DNA of 64,000 nt from Gammaproteobacteria bacterium (GCA_009692305.1 SHZK01000001.1:248001-312000); one strand, 5' to 3'; positions 16,398 through 26,277 are shown, numbered from the stretch's first letter. Notes: generated by a model from the letters alone, not told the origin. Translations and numbers: made by a program.

Positions 16398-19300
16398 TTA
16401 GATGCGCAAGCCTTGTTCTGCTGGCGCTGCGGTTTTAGTGGTATTACGCGACAACATGGAGCGCAGCCGGTCCGGTAGCGCCAGCATGGCTGGCGTCACA
16501 ATAAGCGTCAATATAGTCCCGAATGACAAGCCATATACGATTGCGGAAGCGAGGCTGACCCACTGCGAAGTAATAGGGCCGCCAACTTCTATTTCGGCGC
16601 TGAGAAGATCGATTGATACGTGCATCGCCAGTGGCAACAATCCAAAACCGGTCGTGAACGTGGTGAGGAATACTGGTCGCAGGCGTTGAACTCCGGTTTG
16701 GACAATCACATAGTGCAGGGTCCACTCCGGGTGTTTGGCACGCAAATAATTATAGGTATCGATCAGAATGATATTGTTATTCACGATAATGCCGGCCAGG
16801 GCGACGATGCCGATTCCGGTCAGGATTACACTAAAAGTCTGGCCGGTGGCGAGTAATCCAAGCAGTACGCCTGCCGTAGATAGCAGCACGGAAGACAGGA
16901 TTAACAAGGCCTGGTAATAACGGTTGAACTGGGTGACGAGCAGTATCGCCATCAATGCCATGGCAAGCGAAAATGCCTGTACCAGGAAGGCAGCCGATTG
17001 CTCCTGCTCTTCATTGGCGCCGCGGAATTGATAGTACACTCCCGGTGCAGGTGGATTGGCTTCCATGAACTGCTCCAGTTCCTGCAGTTTATTATCGGCG
17101 ACGATTCCAGAGGCCGGATTGGCGCGCACATAGACTACACGGTTACCATCGACGCGCTGAATCGAGCTGACCTTGGGCTTCGCTACCCGGGTAACGAAAC
17201 TGCTTAGTGGCACCGGCCCGTTTGGAGTGCTGATGCGCAGCGTATCAATCTGCTCCAGGCCGCGGTACTGCGCCGGGTAACGCACGCGAATATCTACTTC
17301 TTCTTCGCTGTCATCGGGGCGGAAATCACCCATGAGCACACCGTTGGTCATCATCTGAATGGCTGATCCGATTTCTGCCATATTGGCGCCGAGCATGGCC
17401 GCTCGGGCCCGGTCTACTTCAATTTCCCATTCGATGCCGGGCACCGGAGCGGTGTCATCAATATCGATCAAACCGGTCATCTGGGTTTCCATAAAGGTAC
17501 GAATGCGACTGGCTTCTGCGAACAACTGGTCGAGATTTTCACCAGACAATTCCAGTTGAATCTCTTTGCCCACAGGCGGACCCTGTTCCACAGTGGCTAC
17601 TTCGGCGCGAATGCCGGGCAAATTGGCAATCGCGGCGCGGTACAGATCCTCGACCTCGAAACCATCAACATCCCGAATACGCCGGTCAGTCATCTCGATG
17701 AAAATGGTACCGATCAGGTCTGGCGCAGCTTGCTGATCGCCACCCATCTGCTGCCCGGCACCGGATTGGGTAACGATGCCCTCGATGTGGCCAACATTGG
17801 TTATACGTTGCTCTACATCGAGCATGATGTCGCGCAGTTCCGCCGGTGAAAAATTGCCACGAGCAAATACCAGAATTCGGGTTTGGCTCGGTTCCACCGC
17901 GGTGAAAAATTCCACACCTTTACCGAAACGACCGTAGGCGATCACAATCGTAACCAGCGTTGCGATACTCAATACGAATACGGTCAACGGAATGCGCACG
18001 ACAAATTGCAGAATCTGGGCATACAGATGCGTAATGCCTGTGGTCTGGGTTACATCTTCAGATTCGAGACTTTTCAGATACATCTGGTCCGCATTGCTGG
18101 ACTTGCCCACGAGCGCACCAATGACCGGTGCAAATAACAGGGCATAGAACAAAGAACCGATCAATACGGCAAAGACCGTAATAGGTAGATAGCTCATGAA
18201 CTGTCCGGCGACACCGGGCCAGAACATGATGGGCAGAAATGCGGCGAGGGTGGTGGCTGTGGAAGCCATGACCGGCCAGAACATGCGGTGGGTCGCTTCT
18301 CGATAAGCTGACAGGCTATCCAGACCTTCCGCCATCTTGCGATCGGCATATTCCACTATCACGATGGCGCCGTCGACTAACATGCCCAGCCCGAGCAACA
18401 AGCCGAAGATCACCATGAAATTGTAGGTAAAACCCAGCAGGCTTATCACGATGAAGGCGAAGAAAAAGGAAAATGGTACGGCCAGCGTCACCAGCAAACC
18501 GGAGCGCACTCCCACTGCCGCGATTACTACAATCAGTACCAGCACCATTGAAGATGCCATATTGCCCTGCAATCCCAGGTTCTGCTCCAGCACGAGCGGG
18601 GCAGTATTGTTCAGGTAGGTCAGTGTGACTGACGGCGGCAGGTCCGGTCGCATTGCGCTGACTACCTGGTCGATTTGCTCCATCGCTTGCACCAGATTGG
18701 CGCCTTTGCGCTTCATCACGTTCAGGGAAATCGATGCGGATCCATTGGCATAGGAATAACGTGTCGCATCCTTAAAGGTACGACGCACGTCGGCAATATC
18801 GGCAATAGTCATCACGCCGAGATTGGACGAGGCCAGTGGCAGGTTGAACATGTCATCGGCGTTTTCAATGAGTCCTGGCACTTTAATAGAGAAGCTGCCC
18901 TGACCAGTATCGACCTGACCAGCAGGAATCAGGCGATTATTGCCGGTGACTGCGGCAACGATAGCGCTGTTGGGAATACCATAGGTTTCCAGTTTGGCTG
19001 GATCGACTACAGCCTCCAGCAATTCTTCCCGATTGCCGACCATAGTCGCTTCTAGTATTGGTGGCAGGATTTCGATTGCTCTTTGCAAATCTTCTGCAAT
19101 TCGCAGCAGTGTTCGCTCTGGCACATCGGTGCCGCCGATCGCGATCTGCACAACAGGTAATTCCGCAGCAGACACTTCCTGGATGATTGGCTCTTCAGTA
19201 GCCAGAGGAAATTTTGCCTTTGCCCGATTGATTGCCTCGCGCACTTCTGTCAATGCATTCTGGGATTCGAAATCGACATCGAACTCGGTGACAATGGTAG

Positions 19301-19568
19301 CCGCATTTTCACTGGAGAAAGAACTGATCTGGGAAATTCCATCCAGCGACTTCAATTCCAGTTCCGCCGGTTTGGCCAGCAGACGTTCGGCATCTTCCGG
19401 TGAGATGCCCTGATGAATGATGGTAGTAATAATGATCGGTACTTCCACGTCTGGATTCAGCTCTACCGGGATGGAGAGATAGGCCGCGAATCCGGTAAGC
19501 ATGACGACGACGAACACGCTGAGTGTGGTGCGAGCGCGTGCTACTGCGATATCGATATAGTTATACAT
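16398..19568 (-). CDS. RND-family efflux transporter permease
   Basis: A 1056-residue inner-membrane proton-driven exporter of the AcrB/HAE family, with typical length and twelve expected helices. The N-terminal helix is followed by the porter domain start (IPVELNPDVEVP). TM4 carries GMLVDGAIVIVE: the first proton-relay Asp (D399) is kept, but the second position, Asp in AcrB, is Gly400. The last helices include GIVALAGIIVNNNIILID. It forms an operon with the adaptor gene upstream (29-bp gap, adaptor first). No outer-membrane channel gene is nearby, so a channel encoded elsewhere would be used. Substrate cannot be inferred. Confidence 0.95.
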   Translation of the reverse strand: MYNYIDIAVARARTTLSVFVVVMLTGFAAYLSIPVELNPDVEVPIIITTIIHQGISPEDAERLLAKPAELELKSLDGISQISSFSSENAATIVTEFDVDFESQNALTEVREAINRAKAKFPLATEEPIIQEVSAAELPVVQIAIGGTDVPERTLLRIAEDLQRAIEILPPILEATMVGNREELLEAVVDPAKLETYGIPNSAIVAAVTGNNRLIPAGQVDTGQGSFSIKVPGLIENADDMFNLPLASSNLGVMTIADIADVRRTFKDATRYSYANGSASISLNVMKRKGANLVQAMEQIDQVVSAMRPDLPPSVTLTYLNNTAPLVLEQNLGLQGNMASSMVLVLIVVIAAVGVRSGLLVTLAVPFSFFFAFIVISLLGFTYNFMVIFGLLLGLGMLVDGAIVIVEYADRKMAEGLDSLSAYREATHRMFWPVMASTATTLAAFLPIMFWPGVAGQFMSYLPITVFAVLIGSLFYALLFAPVIGALVGKSSNADQMYLKSLESEDVTQTTGITHLYAQILQFVVRIPLTVFVLSIATLVTIVIAYGRFGKGVEFFTAVEPSQTRILVFARGNFSPAELRDIMLDVEQRITNVGHIEGIVTQSGAGQQMGGDQQAAPDLIGTIFIEMTDRRIRDVDGFEVEDLYRAAIANLPGIRAEVATVEQGPPVGKEIQLELSGENLDQLFAEASRIRTFMETQMTGLIDIDDTAPVPGIEWEIEVDRARAAMLGANMAEIGSAIQMMTNGVLMGDFRPDDSEEEVDIRVRYPAQYRGLEQIDTLRISTPNGPVPLSSFVTRVAKPKVSSIQRVDGNRVVYVRANPASGIVADNKLQELEQFMEANPPAPGVYYQFRGANEEQEQSAAFLVQAFSLAMALMAILLVTQFNRYYQALLILSSVLLSTAGVLLGLLATGQTFSVILTGIGIVALAGIIVNNNIILIDTYNYLRAKHPEWTLHYVIVQTGVQRLRPVFLTTFTTGFGLLPLAMHVSIDLLSAEIEVGGPITSQWVSLASAIVYGLSFGTILTLIVTPAMLALPDRLRSMLSRNTTKTAAPAEQGLRI

Positions 19569-19597
19569 AGACGTGTATCCGGGTAATAAGCTGTGGA

Positions 19598-20710
19598 CTA
19601 GCGTGACAATGAAAGACTGGTTTCTACGAGTTGTCCCGGGAAAACAATTTCCTGACCCACAGTAATCAAATTCACTGGACCCGTGAGGCCGCTCACCCAG
19701 ATTCCAGGATTGAGCTGGCTGGTATTGTCCCCGACGATTTCCACGTTCTCGAAGCTCACGATATTGTCCGGGCCAATCAGCTTGACTCCAATCGAACCGA
19801 GGTCATCCAGCGTCAATGCTGAAGAGGGTATCAGGTGCGCGTCTATCGTCGCTGAATTGACCAGCAATTCAGCGGTAATGCCTTCGCGAATATCTGTATA
19901 TTGCGCATCAACTTCCACCTCAATACGGTAACTGCGCGAAACCGGATCGGCAGCTCGAGCAAGGAAACTCACCGTCCCGGATACGATCTCACCATCCAAT
20001 AATTGTGCTGTAACTCTGGCACTAACTTCGATAGTGCTGACATTTTGCTCAGGCACCAATCCGATCAATAACATGGGGGTATCATCCAGCACGGACGCGC
20101 ACACGGTGCCTGTGTTCAGCAGATCACCAATCTCAACAGTGCGGGTTTCAACCACGCCGGCAAAAGGCGCGCGCATCCTGGTTTTTGCGAGCGCCAGTTC
20201 TGCGCGCATAACACCTGCTATAGCAGATTCCCGTGCGGCTTTGAGTTGGGCGACTATCACCCCAGATTGCAGGCGACGTTCTTGCAGATCCAGTGAAGCC
20301 TTGTATTCAAATTCGGCTTGCTCGCGGCGACTGAGAGCTTCCTGCAGGTTGGCATCGCGATTGTCCACGGCTATTTCACACAGTACATCGCCCTCCGCAA
20401 CCCGGGCGCCACGTGCAACTGGCTCGCTCACAATGCGTCCTGCTTCTTCGGCGCGAACTTCCACATGACGGGAAGCCTCGGTGCGACCACGCACCCGCAG
20501 TTGTTTGATGTGGGACTGGGGTTCAATACGGCTCGCACGCACCGTCAGTACATCGGTGTTCACGTCGACGGTCTGTCCTTCCGGGATTGCGACAACTGTC
20601 TTGTTGTTGGAGCTGGGAGCTTCATCGGTGTCGGCTGCGTTACGGGGAATGACCATCCAGATCACTACTACTACCAGAATTGCGATGGCTACTACTTGCT
20701 GATTTTTCAC
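19598..20710 (-). CDS. RND periplasmic adaptor (membrane fusion protein)
   Basis: A 370-residue protein starting at GTG 20710 with GGAGG eight bases upstream. An N-terminal membrane anchor (VVAIAILVVVVIWMVI) is followed by a lipoyl/barrel-sandwich half-motif (AEEAGRIVSEPVARGARVAEGDVLCEI), a helical hairpin (about 125-185), the second lipoyl half (RMRAPFAGVVETRTVEIGD) and beta-barrel domains. This is the standard HlyD/AcrA-type order. It would bridge the RND pump, encoded 29 bp downstream, to an outer-membrane channel. Its upstream region is shared with the divergent SDR gene. Confidence 0.95.
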   Translation of the reverse strand: MKNQQVVAIAILVVVVIWMVIPRNAADTDEAPSSNNKTVVAIPEGQTVDVNTDVLTVRASRIEPQSHIKQLRVRGRTEASRHVEVRAEEAGRIVSEPVARGARVAEGDVLCEIAVDNRDANLQEALSRREQAEFEYKASLDLQERRLQSGVIVAQLKAARESAIAGVMRAELALAKTRMRAPFAGVVETRTVEIGDLLNTGTVCASVLDDTPMLLIGLVPEQNVSTIEVSARVTAQLLDGEIVSGTVSFLARAADPVSRSYRIEVEVDAQYTDIREGITAELLVNSATIDAHLIPSSALTLDDLGSIGVKLIGPDNIVSFENVEIVGDNTSQLNPGIWVSGLTGPVNLITVGQEIVFPGQLVETSLSLSR

Positions 20711-21110
20711 GTCTGCCTCCGCTAGCTACTGCGCTGCGTTAAATGTATGCATTTGCCTGTTTACAACAGTGCCCCACCGTCGCCGTTTGGGTACACAAAC
20801 CCATTACCAGATACGCCAGGTAACCGGAAATGAGTCGGATTGTTGTGCATTGTTGCGAGGTAATGTTGTTGAAGTTACCGGTCAGATAAACCCCGAATCC
20901 GAGGGCTTCAATTTTGCTGCCAAATGACAGAAATTGCGCTGCTTGAAGTGTTACGTATTGTAACCACTGTCATTGTAATTGCAATTACAAAAATGAAGTT
21001 GGTGGTCAATCAAACCGAAGCTGACATGAACTTTGTAGAATAGGGTTTTAGTGCTGAATTGTGTTAGTTTTGTGTTCTAACTCCAATCACTATCAAGGAA
21101 TTTTTCCAGC
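20711..21110. other. 400-bp divergent regulatory region between RND adaptor and SDR genes
   Basis: No coding sequence is supported here. The region is AT-rich on its SDR side and holds several inverted repeats: GGTAA-N11-TTACC near 20860-20880, GTTAC-N5-GTAAC near 20950-20965, and the perfect 18-bp palindrome at 20973-20990. The SDR start has AAGGAA ten bases upstream. No promoter matches the consensus well enough to be named. Confidence 0.6.
20973..20990. promoter_or_regulatory. Perfect 18-bp palindrome, candidate repressor operator
   Basis: TTGTAATTGCAATTACAA is a perfect palindrome without a spacer, about 120 bp before the SDR start and 260 bp before the adaptor start. A TetR- or MarR-type regulator site is plausible, but no regulator gene is adjacent and the cognate protein is unknown. 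Confidence 0.5.
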
Positions 21111-21902
21111 GTGAAAGACTTAACCAATAGAGTGGCAATTATTACCGGATCCAGTAGTGGTGTCGGCGCGGCTACTGCACGTTTGTTGGCAAGCAAGGGC
21201 TGCCATGTAGTCATCAACTACAACTCCAATGCCGATGGCGCTAGGCAGGTAGCTGCTGACTGCGAAAAGTCAGGAGTGAAAACCCTGGTATGTGCAGGCA
21301 ATGTCGCCAAGGATGCTGACTGCGAGGCCATGGTACAGGCAGCCATCAAGCAATGGGGTCGCGTCGATGTACTGGTTAACAATGCCGGCACTACCAAGTT
21401 TGTAGAGCACCATGAGCTGGACGGATTGAGCAGTGACGACTTTCAGCGCATTTATGCGGTGAACGTAATAGGTAGCTATCAGATGATTCGTGCCGCCAAT
21501 CGCATCATGCAACAACAGGCTGATGGTGGTGTGGTCGTTAATGTCGCCTCAACTGCTGCCGTTACTGGTATCGGCAGCAGTGTCGCTTACGCTGCATCGA
21601 AAGGCGCCATGGTAACAATGACGCTTTCGCTGGCGCGCGCACTGGGCCCGAAGTTGCGCATCAATGCGGTATGCCCCGGGTTCATAGAAGGGGATTGGTT
21701 GCTGGAAGGATTGGGAGAGCAGAAATACAACGAACTAATCCAGTTCAATCGCAAGAATTCCGCGCTGGGTGTAACAGCCACCGCAGAAACTGTTGCCGAT
21801 GCCATTCTCTATTTCATCTCAGGACCACAAATAGTCACTGGCGAGACCATGATTGTCGATGGCGGACGTCATCTCAGCCAGACGCCACTTACGCGGCGCT
21901 GA
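21111..21902 (+). CDS. SDR family NAD(P)-dependent oxidoreductase (FabG-like)
   Basis: A 263-residue classical short-chain dehydrogenase. The cofactor motif is TGSSSGVG near residue 12, NNAG follows at about 91, and the catalytic residues are Ser in NVASTAAV and Tyr-Lys in YAASK. The C-terminal IVDGG motif is present. Length and motifs are typical of FabG-like enzymes that reduce or oxidise a keto or hydroxy group; substrate is not evident. It starts at GTG with AAGGAA upstream. The following genes on the same strand (GNAT fusion, acyl-CoA synthetase) hint at acyl or lipid metabolism, but the gaps are over 70 bp. Confidence 0.93.
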   Translation: MKDLTNRVAIITGSSSGVGAATARLLASKGCHVVINYNSNADGARQVAADCEKSGVKTLVCAGNVAKDADCEAMVQAAIKQWGRVDVLVNNAGTTKFVEHHELDGLSSDDFQRIYAVNVIGSYQMIRAANRIMQQQADGGVVVNVASTAAVTGIGSSVAYAASKGAMVTMTLSLARALGPKLRINAVCPGFIEGDWLLEGLGEQKYNELIQFNRKNSALGVTATAETVADAILYFISGPQIVTGETMIVDGGRHLSQTPLTRR

Positions 21903-22017
21903 GCAAAAAATTTTTCGTCCAATTTTGTCTAATGCGCGCTCGGGCGTTTCTGCAGTTTGCGCTGTAGTGTTCGTCTAAAGTGCATTCTAGCGGCCATAAA
22001 CTCGAAAATCCTGCCCA

Positions 22018-23802
22018 ATGAAACCTGCATCCAATCTCTCTGACGTTATATCGGCAACTCTCGCTGCGGAGTTCGGAACTGCTGTTGCTGCGGGAATTGG
22101 AATGTTTGAGCAGGACCAGCCGCAAGCCACCGACTTGCCAGCAGCGCAGGCGCGATTCGCCCACTTATTAGCGGGCCTGGTGGTGGCTGCCCATAAACAA
22201 CCTGCGCAGATATTGCTGGCGGGGACTGCGCTGGAACAACTCGGCAAGGAGTTGGTCAGCCGCGGCTATGTTGTTACCTGGCTGGCCGGGCGCAATGCCC
22301 AGGCAGAGAATGCACAGGTTGCTGCTGCGCTGCGCATGCAGGCAGAAACTCTGCTAGGTGTAGAAACCGCTGCGAGATTCGTTTGCGTGGTAATGATGGG
22401 CACGTATCGTTATCTCGATCAGCTGCCAATTTTAAATCGCTGTCGCGAGCTACTCGTGACCGGTGGCACGCTCCTGTTTGCCACTGAATTGTTGAGCGAT
22501 GATTCGAGCATCGAATATTCTTCACTGGCAAATTGCAGTTCCCAACAGCAGCTTGGTGCGCGCCTGGGGTTTATCCGCGTGAACTCGTGGGATTTAAGCA
22601 GCAGTGCATTGCAATCAGTCAGTCTGTTCCTGCCATTGCTGGAAAAACATGCAGTCAAATTTCGTGCCGAATCATCCTTGCCTGCGACCGCATGGGCCGA
22701 GCAGGGTGCGGTGCTTGCGACCATGCAGCGTGAGCTTGCATCCGGTCGTCGCAGTTATCAGCTGCAGCAGTGGTGTTTGCAGGACGCCGCTACCGATGCG
22801 TTGCTGGCAGAGCAATTGGGTGAATATGCCGAGGCAGAATACGGCGATATCAATTCATTCGAAGTTGCTGAAATAAGGCATTTGTTCGAGCAAAGTTTCG
22901 AAAAGGTTTTCGATCCCGCGCTTTGGCGTTGGAAATACCAATTGGGTGATGGCAAATGCGTCGTTGCCCGCATCACACGTGGCAGCGAAATTGTTGCGCA
23001 TTACGGCGGTGCTCCCAGACAGATTTTGTATTTCGGCAAGCCGGCAAAGGCGATTCAGGTTTGCGATGTAATGGTGTTACCCGAGAAGCGGCGGCAGTAT
23101 GGGAAGAGCAGTTTGTTTTTCAAAGCGGCAGCTACATTTCTGGAGCGTGAAATTGGCAACAGTGTAAATCACCTGTTAGGTTTTGGTTTTCCGAATCAGA
23201 GTGCGATGAATATCGCTACCCGGCTTGGGCTTTATGCCAAGACCGACGATTTTGTAGAGGTAGTATTTGGCCCCGCACACGCTTCCGCGCAGCCGGTCCG
23301 GTTTAGAGACTTCGATGCCGGCAGTGCGTTACAGCTGCAGCAGTTGAACCAGTTGTGGCTGGAGATGGCTGTGGATTTTGCGCAGGGCATCATTGGCCTG
23401 CGCGATGCCCCTTATATAAAGTATCGCTATGGGGAGCATCCCGGTGCTGCTCGCGGGCAATTTCGCTGCCTGCTGTTGAGTGCTCCGGATAGCGGAGAAC
23501 CGTACGCCCTGATCGTCCTCAAACAACACGGTGACAGTCAGTTACTTATGGATATGGTGTGTGCAACCGCTCGTATACCAGAGGTAATTAACGCTGCAAA
23601 TCAACTAGTTAAAGACCAACAACTAGGCACGAGCCTGCGCCTATGGTTGACCCGGGGATGGTTGGGCGCGATACCGCTGGCAGGGGCAATTGTGAACGAA
23701 TTGAATATTGAGATACCCTGTAGCAGCTGGAATCCAGGGCCAACTGCGGCGGAACTCTGCGGTAAATGGTGGCTAACAGCCGGCGATATGGACTTCATGT
23801 AA
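22018..23802 (+). CDS. Methyltransferase-like / GNAT acetyltransferase fusion protein
   Basis: A 594-residue cytosolic protein with two parts. Residues 1-205 resemble a class I methyltransferase: a strand-loop (QILLAGTALEQLG) where the SAM motif I should be, and LDQLPILNRCRELLVTGGTLLFATEL matching the later GG-L strand. The Gly-rich SAM loop is eroded, so SAM binding is doubtful. Residues about 280-594 resemble GNAT acyltransferases: a W-x-Y substrate segment (ALWRWKYQLGDG), VCDVMVLPEKRRQYGKSSLFF as the acyl-CoA pyrophosphate loop, and NHLLGFGFPNQSAMN. Such GNAT domains occur in surface-polysaccharide loci, but none is nearby. Function is unassigned. Confidence 0.6.
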   Translation: MKPASNLSDVISATLAAEFGTAVAAGIGMFEQDQPQATDLPAAQARFAHLLAGLVVAAHKQPAQILLAGTALEQLGKELVSRGYVVTWLAGRNAQAENAQVAAALRMQAETLLGVETAARFVCVVMMGTYRYLDQLPILNRCRELLVTGGTLLFATELLSDDSSIEYSSLANCSSQQQLGARLGFIRVNSWDLSSSALQSVSLFLPLLEKHAVKFRAESSLPATAWAEQGAVLATMQRELASGRRSYQLQQWCLQDAATDALLAEQLGEYAEAEYGDINSFEVAEIRHLFEQSFEKVFDPALWRWKYQLGDGKCVVARITRGSEIVAHYGGAPRQILYFGKPAKAIQVCDVMVLPEKRRQYGKSSLFFKAAATFLEREIGNSVNHLLGFGFPNQSAMNIATRLGLYAKTDDFVEVVFGPAHASAQPVRFRDFDAGSALQLQQLNQLWLEMAVDFAQGIIGLRDAPYIKYRYGEHPGAARGQFRCLLLSAPDSGEPYALIVLKQHGDSQLLMDMVCATARIPEVINAANQLVKDQQLGTSLRLWLTRGWLGAIPLAGAIVNELNIEIPCSSWNPGPTAAELCGKWWLTAGDMDFM

Positions 23803-23875
23803 TGAATTATTCGGATACGCATTCCCGGCGCGGTGTCATTCGCAATTTGATTTTGGAAAGGAAAGTAGAGCAGTC

Positions 23876-25522
23876 ATGAGCAAGCAGAATATATACGAGC
23901 AAGATCTGGACAGGAACCAGGCCAATTTCGCCCCGCTGACCCCGCTAAGCTTTCTTGAGCGTTGTGCCAGTGTCTATCCGGACCGGATTTCACTCATCCA
24001 TGGAGACGGCAGTCACACCTGGTTGCAAACCTATAAGCGCTGCTGTTTGCTGGCATCGGCATTGATGAAGATCGGGATTGGCACTGGTGATACCGTGTCA
24101 TTCATGGGTGCGAATACTCCAGAGACATTCGAAGCACACTTCGGCGTGCCCATGACAGGAGCGGTGCTTAATTGCCTCAACGTCAGGCTCGATGCAAAGG
24201 CTATTGCTTTTATTTTGCAGCATGCGGAAACGAAAGTGCTGTTCACTGACAAGGAATACAGTGCCACCATCGCCGCCGCATTGAAGCTGCTGGACCGGAA
24301 GCTGCTGGTAATCGATATTGATGACCCCTATTGCCAGAAAGGTGAGTTGCTGAGCGACCAGAACTATGAAGATTTTCTGGCAACTGGTGATGCAGACTAC
24401 CGCTGTTTCAAGATCGATGACGAATGGCAAGCGATTTCCCTTAATTACACCTCCGGCACCACCGGCGATCCCAAAGGCGTGGTGTTCCACCATCGCGGCG
24501 CTTACCTGAATGCCATATCTAATGTGTTATGCTGGAATATGACTTCACATCCGGTATATCTGTGGACGCTGCCAATGTTCCATTGTAATGGTTGGTGCTT
24601 CCCCTGGAGCCTGGCAGTTGTGGCTGGCTCCAGTGTTTGTCTGCGGCACGTGCGGGATGCTGACATATTTTCCGCTATCAAGAAATACGAGGTAAGCCAT
24701 TTCTGCGGCGCACCTGTGGTGTTGAATACGCTGGTGAATGCCGCCGATGAGTTAAAGAAAGGAATTGACCACAAGATCAGTGCTATGACTGCAGGCGCAG
24801 CGCCACCGGCCGCGGTAATCGCCAGTATGGAAAAGATGGGATTTGGCGTGACCCATGTGTACGGTCTGACCGAAACTTATGGTCCCTGTGTTGTGTGCGC
24901 GCCAAAAGATGAGTGGCAGGAATTGAGTGTGGATGAGCGAGCCGAGATGCTGGCGCGACAGGGTGTGCGTGCGCCGCTGCAGGATGAATTAATGGTGGCT
25001 GATCCGCAGACACTAAAACCTGTGCCTAAAGACGGCAAGACCATGGGTGAAATCTTCATGCGTGGCAATCTCGTGATGAAGGGTTATCTGAAAAATCCCA
25101 AGACTACCCAGACCTCGTTTGCGGGCGGCTGGTTTCACTCTGGCGATCTGGCCGTGTGGCATGAAGACGGGTATACCCAGATCAAGGATCGCTCCAAGGA
25201 TATTATTATATCCGGCGGAGAAAATATTTCATCGCTGGAAGTGGAGTCAGTACTGTTCAAGCATCCCAAGATCCTCGAAGCTGCCGTAGTCGCGAGTTCG
25301 GATGCGAAATGGGGTGAAGTGCCTTGTGCATTCGTCAGCCTGAAGGCAGGTCAGGAGATGACGGCGTTAGAATTGATCGCCTATTGCAGGCATGAACTGG
25401 CGGGATTCAAGATACCCAAAAAAGTAGTATTCGGTCCAATTGAAAAGACCTCGACCGGCAAAGTGCAAAAATATTTGCTGCGGGAGAAAGCGGAGCAGGT
25501 TGCGCTGGTTGTAAGCAAATAA
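23876..25522 (+). CDS. AMP-forming acyl-CoA synthetase
   Basis: A 548-residue member of the adenylate-forming (ANL) family. The P-loop-like motif is LNYTSGTTGDPKGVV (about residue 189). The acyl-pocket region contains TLPMFHCNGWCFPW, the adenine motif is VTHVYGLTETYGP, and the hinge motifs are FHSGDLAVWHEDGY and IKDRSKDIIISGGENIS. The catalytic C-terminal Lys is in STGKVQKY. The sequence belongs to the medium/long-chain or DmdB-like branch that makes acyl-CoA from a free acid, ATP and CoA. Exact chain preference cannot be read. The start is an ATG 73 bp after the GNAT fusion gene. Confidence 0.92.
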   Translation: MSKQNIYEQDLDRNQANFAPLTPLSFLERCASVYPDRISLIHGDGSHTWLQTYKRCCLLASALMKIGIGTGDTVSFMGANTPETFEAHFGVPMTGAVLNCLNVRLDAKAIAFILQHAETKVLFTDKEYSATIAAALKLLDRKLLVIDIDDPYCQKGELLSDQNYEDFLATGDADYRCFKIDDEWQAISLNYTSGTTGDPKGVVFHHRGAYLNAISNVLCWNMTSHPVYLWTLPMFHCNGWCFPWSLAVVAGSSVCLRHVRDADIFSAIKKYEVSHFCGAPVVLNTLVNAADELKKGIDHKISAMTAGAAPPAAVIASMEKMGFGVTHVYGLTETYGPCVVCAPKDEWQELSVDERAEMLARQGVRAPLQDELMVADPQTLKPVPKDGKTMGEIFMRGNLVMKGYLKNPKTTQTSFAGGWFHSGDLAVWHEDGYTQIKDRSKDIIISGGENISSLEVESVLFKHPKILEAAVVASSDAKWGEVPCAFVSLKAGQEMTALELIAYCRHELAGFKIPKKVVFGPIEKTSTGKVQKYLLREKAEQVALVVSK

Positions 25523-25616
25523 GTCCAGCAAATCATTATTTACAAAATAATTACTTTAACCCTACTACATAAATTTCAATATTTTAACTGCACAACATTT
25601 AACTCAGGAGTCAGGC

Positions 25617-26204
25617 ATGAAAATCAGTCAATCAATAAGTACCTTTCGATCCGTGCTGGTAACAGCGGGAGCGCTGGTGTTTTCTGCGCAATTACTGGCG
25701 CAGGAAATTCCGGAAACAATTGCCGTCACCAGTTCCGCGTTCGAGCATCACGGCACCATTCCGCTGGAATTCACTGCGTATGGTGACAATAAGTCCATCG
25801 ATCTGAGCTGGTCAAATCTGCCAGAGGGTACGGTGCAGCTGGCACTGATATGCGATGATCCAATCGTGCCCATGCCACAACCATTCGTGCATTGGGTAGC
25901 GTACAACATTCCGGCGACTGCAACCGGGTTACCAGCTAACCTGATGAAAGAAGCGGAAGTTACCGGCATCGCTGGTCTGGAAGGCATGATCAACGGTGTG
26001 AACGGAACGCGTCAGACCGGCTATTTCGGCGCACGTCCTCCAGTTGATGGCAAGCTGCATGCTTATCACTATCGTGTCTATGCAATTGATGCAGATCTTG
26101 ATTTGGCGGCTGGCCTGAACAAGGATGAATTGCTGGCGGCTATTGAAGGCCATGTGTTGGCAACAGGCATGTTGATGGGACACTATCAGCGCGAAGAGCA
26201 GTAA
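25617..26204 (+). CDS. Secreted YbhB/YbcL-type PEBP family protein
   Basis: A 195-residue protein with a signal peptide (LVTAGALVFSAQLLAQ). The PEBP (Raf-kinase-inhibitor-like) fold is indicated by LEFTAYGDNKSIDLSWSNLP, the ligand-site segment ALICDDP, PFVHWVAYNIP, and a conserved GYFGARPP. The length is normal for the bacterial YbhB/YbcL family. Biochemical role in bacteria is unclear; small anionic ligands bind the pocket in family members. AGGAG sits close before the ATG. An intrinsic terminator follows 43 bp after the stop. Confidence 0.92.
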   Translation: MKISQSISTFRSVLVTAGALVFSAQLLAQEIPETIAVTSSAFEHHGTIPLEFTAYGDNKSIDLSWSNLPEGTVQLALICDDPIVPMPQPFVHWVAYNIPATATGLPANLMKEAEVTGIAGLEGMINGVNGTRQTGYFGARPPVDGKLHAYHYRVYAIDADLDLAAGLNKDELLAAIEGHVLATGMLMGHYQREEQ

Positions 26205-26246
26205 AAATTTTCAAGAGTACAAGTTTCTTGATAGCGTAATAGATCG

Positions 26247-26277
26247 AAAAAAAACGGGTCACATGGCCCGTTTTTTT
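26247..26277 (+). terminator. Rho-independent terminator after PEBP gene
   Basis: A run of eight A leads into CGGG, a short loop, CCCG and seven T. The A/T runs extend the stem, so it can work on both strands and serve the convergent VNGG-repeat gene too. Confidence 0.85.
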
